Shown piece after piece: positions 8,850 through 15,724 of a stretch of 32,505 nt of DNA. Numbering within the stretch: the stretch's first letter is position 1; each line of letters starts with the position of its first letter. The position numbers and the translations under genes are program-made. Source of the stretch: JAYZDF01 sp036337945 (GTDB taxonomy: Bacteria; Myxococcota; Kuafuiibacteriia; Kuafuiibacteriales; Kuafuiibacteriaceae); the NCBI GenBank assembly GCA_036337945.1, contig JAYZDF010000038.1, positions 1 to 32,505 on the forward strand, in the 5' to 3' direction. The notes under the pieces were generated by a model that was not told the origin of the DNA, did no database searches, and saw only the letters and a list, made by a program, of their open reading frames with translations.

Positions 8850-8892
8850 GGCGGGTTGCGGCTCTAATGACCGTAACCCGGCTTCTTTCCCC
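8850..8892 (+). terminator. Probable intrinsic terminator after the acidic lipoprotein gene
   Basis: Bases 8852-8861 (CGGGTTGCGG) pair with 8871-8880 (CCGTAACCCG) in a 10-bp stem with one G-T wobble and a 9-base loop. One further pair is possible across a mismatch (8850/8882). A short pyrimidine tract (TTCTTTCCCC) follows. It begins 13 bases after the stop codon. The T run is weak, so termination may be partial. It lies between this gene and the convergent aminotransferase. Confidence 0.6.
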
Positions 8893-8914
8893 TCCAAGCT
8901 CTCCCTAAAGTTAC

Positions 8915-9982
8915 TTAGCCAATGAGGCCTACGTTCCAGCCGAACGGGTCTTTGCTCTTGTCAATTCGAAGCTCCGACAAGGTTTCTAGTAATACAGGAG
9001 CAATTCGCCAGTTGTTCGGCTGCGTGAGTTCGTAAGTGCCACTTTCGAGACCTAAATGACTAACGTATGAAATCGTTGCGGCGGTACCTAGGCCAAAGAT
9101 TTCTTGAAGAGTCCTATTCTTCGCAGCTCTCTCAAGCTCCTCAATAGAGACCTGCCTTTCTTCAACGTTGAAATCCAAATGTTTCGCGAGCTGAAGCACG
9201 CTTTTGCGCGTCACTCCCGCTAAGATCGTATCCGTGACCTCAGGAAAAATTAAGACGTCATCGATAACGAAAGCCACATTCATCGTGCTACATTCTTCGA
9301 CAAAGGAATGTGTCGCAGAATCGGTCCAGAGAACCTGGTCGAAACCTTGTTCCGTAGCACGGACTGTAGCATATAGGGCGCTTGCATAATTTCCGGCCGC
9401 TTTCGCAGAGCCAATTCCTCCAGGGGCAGCTCGAGTTAATTCTCGCTCGATCTTGAGCTTCACCGGGCGTCGAAAATATGCGCCCACCGGACTCGTCATA
9501 ATGAGAAGCCGATAACTCTTACTTGGCCGCACACCAACATGTTCTTCTGTCGCGTACATGAGAGGGCGCAAATACAGTGCACACCCATTGCCTTCGGGCA
9601 CCCACTGAGCATCTAAGCTAATAAGTGTCTGTAGAGCATGAATGAATTGGTCCTCTGGAAATGAAGGCATACACAAACGCTTCGCGGATTGATTCAGCCG
9701 ACGAATATTTTCACGTGGTCGAAATAGTGAGATCGATTGGTCAGTCTGGCGAAAAGCCTTCATCCCCTCAAAAATGGCCTGACCATAATGCAGGACCATC
9801 GAAGCGGGAGACAAAGCGATAGGACCAAATGGCTCTATTCGGGCGTTTTTCCATACTCCCTCGTCATAATCGATGGAAAACATGTGATCTGAGAAGATAT
9901 CTCCAAAGCGCAACTTGGAGAAATCAACCGTCTGCGCCCGCGATTCCTTGGCGCGAATTATTTCGATTTGCTCCTGTTTCAT
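8915..9982 (-). CDS. ilvE: Branched-chain amino acid aminotransferase (class IV PLP enzyme)
   Basis: 355 residues, the length of the larger BCAT type. Fold-type IV features are visible: YGQAIFEGMKAFR near 66-78, LYLRPLMYATE near 137-146, the PLP lysine Lys194 in GGIGSAKAAGNYA, the VEECSTMNVAFV segment (usually EEVGTMN) around 228, and LGTAATIS near 300. The enzyme transfers the amino group between glutamate and the keto acids of Val, Leu and Ile. It is a single gene on the minus strand. The ATG has TAGGGA shortly upstream. It shares a 180-base divergent region with the second nei gene. Class IV enzymes include PabC, but the length and the FEGMKAFR/LRPLMYATE motifs fit BCAT. Confidence 0.93.
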   Translation of the reverse strand: MKQEQIEIIRAKESRAQTVDFSKLRFGDIFSDHMFSIDYDEGVWKNARIEPFGPIALSPASMVLHYGQAIFEGMKAFRQTDQSISLFRPRENIRRLNQSAKRLCMPSFPEDQFIHALQTLISLDAQWVPEGNGCALYLRPLMYATEEHVGVRPSKSYRLLIMTSPVGAYFRRPVKLKIERELTRAAPGGIGSAKAAGNYASALYATVRATEQGFDQVLWTDSATHSFVEECSTMNVAFVIDDVLIFPEVTDTILAGVTRKSVLQLAKHLDFNVEERQVSIEELERAAKNRTLQEIFGLGTAATISYVSHLGLESGTYELTQPNNWRIAPVLLETLSELRIDKSKDPFGWNVGLIG

Positions 9983-10064
9983 ATGCGTCCCTATATGTCC
10001 TAACCTTAAGTGCGGTTGAATTCCTAGCTTTTCTCCATCAAGCCGCGCTGTGTGCCTTGTTTTA

Positions 10065-10089
10065 GAACATGTTCACTTGATTAGTGAAC
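10065..10089. promoter_or_regulatory. Two overlapping palindromes in the ilvE/nei divergent region
   Basis: GAACATGTTC (10065-10074) is a perfect 10-base palindrome. It overlaps a second perfect inverted repeat, GTTCACT (10071-10077) and AGTGAAC (10083-10089), separated by TGATT. The element lies between the two divergent starts, 74 bases before the nei ATG. The shape suggests a dimeric regulator site. A DNA-repair gene next to it makes a damage-responsive repressor possible, but spacing does not match the LexA boxes I know. Function is inferred. Confidence 0.4.
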
Positions 10090-10162
10090 TGTTTAGTGTC
10101 TTCCCTGGTTCGGGTGGAACGAAGTCCGAAGTGACGTTGAATACACCGAAGGGAGACTTGAA

Positions 10163-11014
10163 ATGCCGGAAGGACCAGAAGTACGGAGGGCAGCAGATAA
10201 AATAGAAAGGTCTATCAAAGGCAAAATCATCGAGCGAGTCGATGCGCCGCATACGGAAATAGCCTCCATAGCAAAGAAACTCCAAGGCGCACGCTGCGTA
10301 GGTGTAGAGACTTATGGAAAAGCCTTTGTCTTACGGTTCGACCGGAACTTCGCTATCTACGTCCACCTTCAGTTATACGGCGTATGGAAGTCCGGGAAAC
10401 TATCCAGATTCCAATCCCTTAGTAGGTCTCTCCGATTCACACTCCAAACCTCGGACGCGTACGCTTCGCTCTACTCTGCGACAGACATCTCTATCTTGGA
10501 TTGCAATCAAATACATGAGCATCCTTATATTTCGAAGCTCGGCATTGACGTGCTGCACAAAAAAAGCACCCAAAAGGTGCTATTTCAGCAACTTAGCGAG
10601 CGGAAATTCCAACGACGCGAACTAGGCCTTCTGCTTCTTGACCAGAAATTTGTCGCGGGGATTGGTAACTACCTTAGGTCTGAGATATTGCATATTGCGA
10701 ATTTGCATCCGGATACAAAGCTGGCAGACCTTACAGAGGAAAAACGTCAGGAATTGTCGGACGTTATAAAAGCCACCTGCTTTCGAGCCTATAAAGCTTC
10801 GGGTGTCACTACGAGTAAAGAATACGTAAAAAAGGCAAAAGAACGGGGTCGGACGCGTAGGCAATACCGACACTATGTTTTCGGACGAACAGACCGCGCC
10901 TGTCCGACTTGCCGCCGCAGTATTCAAAAAATCACTCGGGCGGGCCGAAACCTTTTTCTCTGTGAAACCTGCCAGCCTCACCCCAACTCCCCGAGAAAGC
11001 GGATTGCGCCATAA
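10163..11014 (+). CDS. nei: Endonuclease VIII (E. coli Nei type)
   Basis: 283 residues. It starts MPEGPEVRRAADKIE, nearly the E. coli Nei start, giving catalytic Pro2/Glu3. Lys53 is in YGKAF. The segment HLQLYGVWK follows and then LYSATDI, both as in E. coli Nei. The helix-two-turn-helix is LLLLDQKFVAGIGNYLRSEIL (about 155-175). The zinc finger has Cys247, Cys250, Cys267 and Cys270 with Arg262. It should remove oxidised pyrimidines and cleave the abasic site. A good GGGAG ribosome-binding site is present. It is the second Nei-family enzyme in the window and belongs to a different subfamily from the one at 1286. The last 10 bases overlap the preferred start of the TIGR03643-like gene. Confidence 0.93.
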   Translation: MPEGPEVRRAADKIERSIKGKIIERVDAPHTEIASIAKKLQGARCVGVETYGKAFVLRFDRNFAIYVHLQLYGVWKSGKLSRFQSLSRSLRFTLQTSDAYASLYSATDISILDCNQIHEHPYISKLGIDVLHKKSTQKVLFQQLSERKFQRRELGLLLLDQKFVAGIGNYLRSEILHIANLHPDTKLADLTEEKRQELSDVIKATCFRAYKASGVTTSKEYVKKAKERGRTRRQYRHYVFGRTDRACPTCRRSIQKITRAGRNLFLCETCQPHPNSPRKRIAP

Positions 11015-11360
11015 GCGCTCCCAGAAATCTGTTGACGAGTTACTCTCTAGATTACTGAATGATTGTTTAGATACATTGGCAAGGCTGGGAGACAGACCGC
11101 TTACGAGAGTTCGTAAGCCTGAACCGATAGCGGGCACTACCGATTGGATTATCTGGGCAGCCTGGGCGGACCGAATTACGTTCGAAGAAATCAGGGAAAG
11201 GACGGGAAAGAGCGAAAATGAGGTCATTCGAATCATGCGCCGTAACCTCAAACCCTCGAGCTTCAGGCTCTGGCGGAAACGAGTAGCTACGCAATCACTC
11301 AAGCACCGCAGGAAATTCCGATTTGATCGACGCGTCACCCGCGACTGGACCACCGAATAA
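11004..11360 (+). CDS. TIGR03643/DUF2805 family protein
   Basis: The conserved core TDWIIWAAWADRITFEEIRE with KSENEVIRIMRRNLKPSSFR and LWRKRV is the signature of the small TIGR03643 (DUF2805) family. These are usually about 80-100 residues and look like a helix-turn-helix. No role is established that I know of. The start is uncertain. An ATG at 10875 would overlap nei by 140 bases and code for non-family sequence; TTG at 11004 gives 118 residues and TTG at 11076 gives 94. It directly follows nei and ends 33 bases before a terminator, so the two form one transcript. The C-terminal tail is strongly basic (KHRRKFRFDRRVTR), compatible with nucleic acid binding. Confidence 0.75.
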   Translation: MRHKRSQKSVDELLSRLLNDCLDTLARLGDRPLTRVRKPEPIAGTTDWIIWAAWADRITFEEIRERTGKSENEVIRIMRRNLKPSSFRLWRKRVATQSLKHRRKFRFDRRVTRDWTTE

Positions 11361-11392
11361 TAGTAACTCCTTCAGGTTTTCACCTAGCAAAT

Positions 11393-11416
11393 ATGCAAAA
11401 ATAAGTTGCATTTTTT
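11393..11416 (+). terminator. Rho-independent terminator after the nei-TIGR03643 unit
   Basis: ATGCAA (11393-11398) pairs with TTGCAT (11406-11411) around a 7-base loop, followed directly by five more T (11412-11416). It begins 33 bases after the stop codon. The stem is short and AT-rich, but the T tract is good and more A-T pairs can form beyond one mismatch. Confidence 0.65.
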
Positions 11417-11489
11417 CGAAACTCAACGACAATCTGCGCGTCAGCTCGGCACGCGCCTCCATAAAATTTGAGCTCGAAGAGAAAACCAC

Positions 11490-12671
11490 TTGCACATTTC
11501 TGCCTACATATTGACTGCCCTTGTTTTGGGACAGCCCGTAGAACCCGCACCTGAACCACCGCAAACAGATTCAGAGCAGAATAAATATATCTTCTATCGA
11601 CCTGATGGTATCGGTGCCCATGCGTTCCATACTCCCTGGTCAACCATCATCGAGTCAGGTTTTGAGGAATACGGGAGTCGCCCACTGAGTCAGTTAGATC
11701 TCTCCAAAGGCCACCGAAATGTTTTTTCGGGCCTCATTCGACCGCGAGAGGCCATTCAAAATTACGGCGTCAATAATTTCATTTATCAACAGTTACTTCC
11801 CGGATTTTGGGTCAAGGACGCAACACCGTCCTACCTTCCAAACTACTTGTGGCATCTGATCGGGGGTGGTTTTCGGTTTCGGCAAATGACCGAATATTAC
11901 GAGCATCATAATTACACTCATCCCCAATTGATGTCTTGGCTCACCTTATACGCTGGGCATTGGCTGAACGAAGCGGTGCAAGCCCAGAAGTTTAGCATGG
12001 GATCTGCCGATGCGGTGGCGGACCTTCTGCTCTTCGACTGGATTGGCAAAGTACTCTTTCTAAGCACGCCTGTTGCCGAGTTTTTTGCGGACTTTTTTCA
12101 CCTCAAAGACTGGACTTTCCAAACGTTCTGGGACCCGTTGAGTAATAGCCTCGTAAATACCGGGCAGCTTTACTGGGCTCGTCTCCCACTATACTGGGGA
12201 TTAAGTCTCTCCACGATTACTGGTCATACGGTCAATGCGGTCAACCTCACCTATTCGGGAGATAAAGATCAAACGCAATGGACCTTCGGACTGGGCCTAC
12301 AAGCCAGCGGTTTTACGGTTTCAGATAATGACGATCTCTCCCCAGTCGCTTTTCAGCAAAGTCTCTTTTTGTCTTATTCTGAACTTGATAACCCACTCGT
12401 TGTTATTGTGGCCAAAGAGGCACTTCCTGGAAACGAGCTTTATCAAGACACACCCGCAGGTACGACTCAAATTCGCCCGGACAATTATTCGCTCGCTCCC
12501 TCTATCAATATCAGCGTCTACCCGAAATGGCTTGAATTGTTCGAACAAAAATTGGCGGTATCGGTCATATGGGAACGTGAATCATTCTTCATAGGGGTTG
12601 GTGCGGGCCCACTGCCAATAGGGCTCAGCCTCTCCACCCCGCTTCAAGAAAAATACTTAGACGATTATTGA
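11490..12671 (+). CDS. Putative envelope protein of unknown family, TTG start
   Basis: 393 residues. An in-frame TGA at 11469 and no ATG or GTG before the conserved region force a TTG start; GAAGAG lies upstream. The first residues (HISAYILTALVLGQPVEPAP) look like a short signal peptide with a Pro-rich exit. The middle (about 120-215) is rich in aromatic residues: WHLIGGGFRFRQMTEYYEHH and YAGHWLNEAVQ. It has a hydrophobic stretch DLLLFDWIGKVLFL. The C-terminal third alternates polar and hydrophobic residues like outer-membrane strands (TQWTFGLGLQASGF, LAPSINISVYPKW). I do not recognise the family. An outer-membrane or periplasmic location is inferred. The stop overlaps that of the convergent phosphodiesterase by 7 bases. 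Confidence 0.75.
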   Translation: MHISAYILTALVLGQPVEPAPEPPQTDSEQNKYIFYRPDGIGAHAFHTPWSTIIESGFEEYGSRPLSQLDLSKGHRNVFSGLIRPREAIQNYGVNNFIYQQLLPGFWVKDATPSYLPNYLWHLIGGGFRFRQMTEYYEHHNYTHPQLMSWLTLYAGHWLNEAVQAQKFSMGSADAVADLLLFDWIGKVLFLSTPVAEFFADFFHLKDWTFQTFWDPLSNSLVNTGQLYWARLPLYWGLSLSTITGHTVNAVNLTYSGDKDQTQWTFGLGLQASGFTVSDNDDLSPVAFQQSLFLSYSELDNPLVVIVAKEALPGNELYQDTPAGTTQIRPDNYSLAPSINISVYPKWLELFEQKLAVSVIWERESFFIGVGAGPLPIGLSLSTPLQEKYLDDY

Positions 12672-13651
12672 TCGGTTCGAACCCGCCACGGAATCGGCTT
12701 TCCGCGAGCTGGACTCTTTAGCCTTACACCCAAAAATTCCGCCATCGTAAACGTAACATCGACGTTGTTGATTTCACCCGCCTCGATTTCGTTTTCTCGT
12801 CCTCCTGGGCCGTTTATGATTACCGGTGTGTAGAGTTCAGCGTCGCTGTTGCCTCCATGCTTCGTGCCGACTCCACCGTGGTCCGAAGCTACGATGATGA
12901 GCGTGTTGGAAAACCTGTTATCTTTTTTCAGAAAATCTAGAATTTCACCCACTTGAGCGTCGACGCGAGACATGGCCGCAAGATATCGCCTTGTTTCCCA
13001 ACCGTATTCGTGGCCCATAAGATCGGCTTGAACGAGATGAACAACGAGAACGTGGGGAGAATGAACGCTCAGCGTCTCCTTAACTGAAGAAACGGTATCG
13101 TATGAATGTTCGACCCAGCGCTGATGAGTCACATCTTTTCGAGACCAAAGTTTGCCAAAGTGTTCCCACTCATAGACCGCGCTCGTCACTCGTTTTGGAG
13201 ACTGCTTGGTTACTGCGGAGAATATCGTCGGGAATCGGGCTTGGCGAGTCCAGCGAAACCACCACCACTGATTAGAGTGAATACCGTGGTCTTTTGGATA
13301 AGCTCCCGTCAGAATAGAAGACCAATTTGGAGAACTCTTTGTGGGCATGACCCCCTTGCTTTTTCGCACCAAAAAGCTGGTTTGCATTAGCTCATCCAGG
13401 CGTGGGGTTGTTGCTAAATCTAAGCCTCGATTAGACAACCCATCAATACAGAGCAGTACAACGTTCTTTTCAGCTTCATAGTAATATGAGGGTCTAGACA
13501 TAAAAAGCGACGCGGCTAGACCCCAAAATAATAGGGTGCTGGTCTCAAATCGACGCAAACAGCCCCATTTTTTGTACTTTGAAGAACGAGTTGCAGACGA
13601 AGAGAATGTAAGGTGATGACGATGTTCACGCGTATCCTCATAAATCGCCAT
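12665..13651 (-). CDS. Membrane-anchored alkaline phosphatase superfamily protein (type I phosphodiesterase/pyrophosphatase-like)
   Basis: 328 residues. A basic N-terminal segment is followed by one hydrophobic helix (about 38-51), so it is probably an inner-membrane-anchored enzyme with its domain outside. Metal and catalytic features of the ENPP/sulfatase fold are visible: Asp70 in LCIDG, the nucleophile region PTKSSPNWSSILTG with Ser106 where ENPPs usually have Thr, Asp210 and His214 in QADLMGHEYG, Asp257/His258 in ASDHGG, and His265 in KHGG. It should cleave a phosphoester or phosphodiester outside the cytoplasm; the substrate is unknown. It is a single gene, divergent from the FG-GAP lipoprotein and convergent with the gene at 11490. 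At 328 residues it is shorter than typical ENPPs. Confidence 0.85.
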   Translation of the reverse strand: MAIYEDTREHRHHLTFSSSATRSSKYKKWGCLRRFETSTLLFWGLAASLFMSRPSYYYEAEKNVVLLCIDGLSNRGLDLATTPRLDELMQTSFLVRKSKGVMPTKSSPNWSSILTGAYPKDHGIHSNQWWWFRWTRQARFPTIFSAVTKQSPKRVTSAVYEWEHFGKLWSRKDVTHQRWVEHSYDTVSSVKETLSVHSPHVLVVHLVQADLMGHEYGWETRRYLAAMSRVDAQVGEILDFLKKDNRFSNTLIIVASDHGGVGTKHGGNSDAELYTPVIINGPGGRENEIEAGEINNVDVTFTMAEFLGVRLKSPARGKPIPWRVRTDQ

Positions 13652-13772
13652 GACCGAAATGAAAGTATACCCCTAAATATTGAGAAGCAATCTACATAAT
13701 TCGACAACTGACCAAGAAGTGCTTGCCAAGCCGAAAATCCCCCGCACAATAGTCCAGGCACAGCGACTTTCA

Positions 13773-15614
13773 ATGGCCAAAACGACGAAAATTTGCAGGC
13801 TACGGCTACTCTTTTCAGTGAGTATACTTCTGCCGCCCCTCATCGCTTGCGAAGGCAGAATCGTACCGTCTGGCTCTGGTCCCAGCATCCAAGATGGAGG
13901 CGACAGACTAGATGCGGATGAGCTGCTACCGGACGCACAGTCGAATCAAGACGCCGGGGTTCAAACTCCCGGATTCAATGACGCCGAATCTCAGACTCGT
14001 GATGCGATGGACATTTCAGATGCAATGCCTATGGATGCCGCAGAAGCCTCATTAGATTCTGCTACCATGACAGACTCCGGACCATCTGACTCGGGGTCAC
14101 AGCCTGATTCAGGAGAGACAGATGCCTCTTGCCTGCCGAATTCTACTCAATATCCTTCTCAACAGGCTTTTGCTCTCGCGAACGACTGTCTGGATATTGT
14201 ACCTCGGCACATTGCATCACCAGGGTATCTCACGGTGGGTCAAGCATGGGGAGATATAAACAACGATGGCCTCCCAGACTTATACGTCGCGAACCATAAC
14301 GGCTCGAACCAGCTCTTCATCAATCAAGGGCATGGTCGTCTTGTCTCAATGACGTCATCCGGTGCTTTTTCACTTCCAAACCATAGAAGTGGAGGTGCAA
14401 GTTTCGTTGATTTCGACAACGACGGCGACTTAGACCTTTATGTGCTCAATGACGGGCCTAACGTTTTATTAAGAAATGATGGCGGCGTATTTACAGACAT
14501 TAGTGCGCAGGCCAATATCGCGGACCCCGGAAACGGAATGACGGCCTCTTGGGCCGACTATGATCAAGATGGATTTCTCGATCTTTTTGTTTCGAACTGG
14601 CAATGCTTCGAATGCGTCACGCCGCCTGGTCCATTAGGTAACTCTGACCGACTTTACAAAAATAATGGTTCAGGACGTTTCACGGATGTTACTCACCTTT
14701 TGGGACAGGATTATGTCCTCGGCGCGACCTTCAGCGCGATTTGGTTTGACTACGACAATGATAATGACCTCGATTTATATACAGCCAACGATAGCCCGAA
14801 GGCACCGAGTAACCTTCGGCGCAACGTCTTATGGAGAAATGATGGCCCCGGTTGCGGAGGCTGGTGTTTTACCGAGACGGCAACTCTGACAGGTACAGCG
14901 ATCAGCGTTGACGGGATGGGTTTAGCCGTCGCTGATTACGATAACGATCAAGACTTAGATATTTTCTGCACCAACAATGGATTTCCTGCGCTACTGCGTA
15001 ACGACGGAGAAACCGGCTTTACAGAAGTCACGCAAATATCTGGCGTAGGTATAGAGAGTCAGACATGGGGTGCCTTCTTTTTTGATTATAATAACGACCA
15101 ATATCTTGATCTATACACAGCCGTCTCTTGGGATAGCTGGGGTCTAGATAATAACCAGCTCTTTGAGAATAACGGCTTAGGAAGTTTTACTCTGGCTAAT
15201 CGCTCGCAGTACGTGACTCATGTCGAACTATCTCTCAGTGCATCATATGTCGACTTTGATTCAGACGGCTGGCTCGATATTTCGCTGGGCGACTACGACA
15301 GCGATTACAAAATTTACCGGAATATTCTTGGCGATACATCGACGAATCGTTGGATTCGCTTTCGCTTATCGGCTCAGAACAGGGTCAACAGAAACGCGAT
15401 CGGTGCTCGAATATATCTCGAACTGAGTAACGGGGAGACATTAATGCAAGAACTCAAATTGGGCTCGAGCTTGGGAACCAATAATGAACTTAGCCTTCAT
15501 TTTGGCCTAGGTTCCGCGTCAATCGTACGAGGAACAGTCCGGTGGCCAGACGGGGTTTCTGAGCCTCTTCTCAATCTTCAAGTAAATACAAACAACCACA
15601 TCATTTATCGTTGA
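13773..15614 (+). CDS. FG-GAP/VCBS-repeat lipoprotein with C-terminal ASPIC/UnbV domain
   Basis: The preferred ATG at 13773 gives 613 residues and a clean lipoprotein signal ending LIAC (Cys26). A TTG at 13680 would add 31 residues before it. Residues about 30-125 are an Asp/Ala/Ser-rich tether. At least seven FG-GAP-like repeats follow, each with a calcium-type loop: DINNDGLPD, DFDNDGDLD, DYDQDGFLD, DYDNDNDLD, DYDNDQDLD, DYNNDQYLD and DFDSDGWLD. These form a beta-propeller. The end (IGARIYLEL to VRWPDGVSEPL) is an ASPIC/UnbV domain. Such proteins are surface proteins; binding or adhesion roles are inferred. It precedes an esterase lipoprotein with a similar tether. Confidence 0.9.
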   Translation: MAKTTKICRLRLLFSVSILLPPLIACEGRIVPSGSGPSIQDGGDRLDADELLPDAQSNQDAGVQTPGFNDAESQTRDAMDISDAMPMDAAEASLDSATMTDSGPSDSGSQPDSGETDASCLPNSTQYPSQQAFALANDCLDIVPRHIASPGYLTVGQAWGDINNDGLPDLYVANHNGSNQLFINQGHGRLVSMTSSGAFSLPNHRSGGASFVDFDNDGDLDLYVLNDGPNVLLRNDGGVFTDISAQANIADPGNGMTASWADYDQDGFLDLFVSNWQCFECVTPPGPLGNSDRLYKNNGSGRFTDVTHLLGQDYVLGATFSAIWFDYDNDNDLDLYTANDSPKAPSNLRRNVLWRNDGPGCGGWCFTETATLTGTAISVDGMGLAVADYDNDQDLDIFCTNNGFPALLRNDGETGFTEVTQISGVGIESQTWGAFFFDYNNDQYLDLYTAVSWDSWGLDNNQLFENNGLGSFTLANRSQYVTHVELSLSASYVDFDSDGWLDISLGDYDSDYKIYRNILGDTSTNRWIRFRLSAQNRVNRNAIGARIYLELSNGETLMQELKLGSSLGTNNELSLHFGLGSASIVRGTVRWPDGVSEPLLNLQVNTNNHIIYR

Positions 15615-15618
15615 TGCC

Positions 15619-15668
15619 AAGCTTTAGTCTCTCGTCTTCAATAGGACGAAAAAGAGCTTAGATTTTGG
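15619..15668 (+). terminator. Possible weak terminator hairpin between two lipoprotein genes
   Basis: TCGTC (15632-15636) pairs with GACGA (15645-15649). Outside it AAGCT (15619-15623) can pair with AGCTT (15655-15659), leaving an unpaired bulge, and a TTTT tract follows at 15663. The stem is imperfect, so this is a weak call; read-through into the esterase gene is plausible. Confidence 0.28.
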
Positions 15669-15724
15669 GTCGATTCTACACTTGTACATTTGGAGCTAAA
15701 ATATTCAACTGGTACCTTGTATTT

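Noticed and set aside
10065..10074. GAACATGTTC as a classical SOS (LexA) box
   Set aside because: Arms GAAC/GTTC have a 2-base spacer instead of the 4 of the Bacillus type, and it does not match other lineage boxes I know; kept only as an unassigned palindrome.
10622..11353. Long minus-strand ORF (243 codons) opposite nei and the TIGR03643 gene
   Set aside because: Both strands cannot be coding here; the plus strand carries clear Nei and TIGR03643 motifs, while the minus product is Ser/Arg-rich with no domain.
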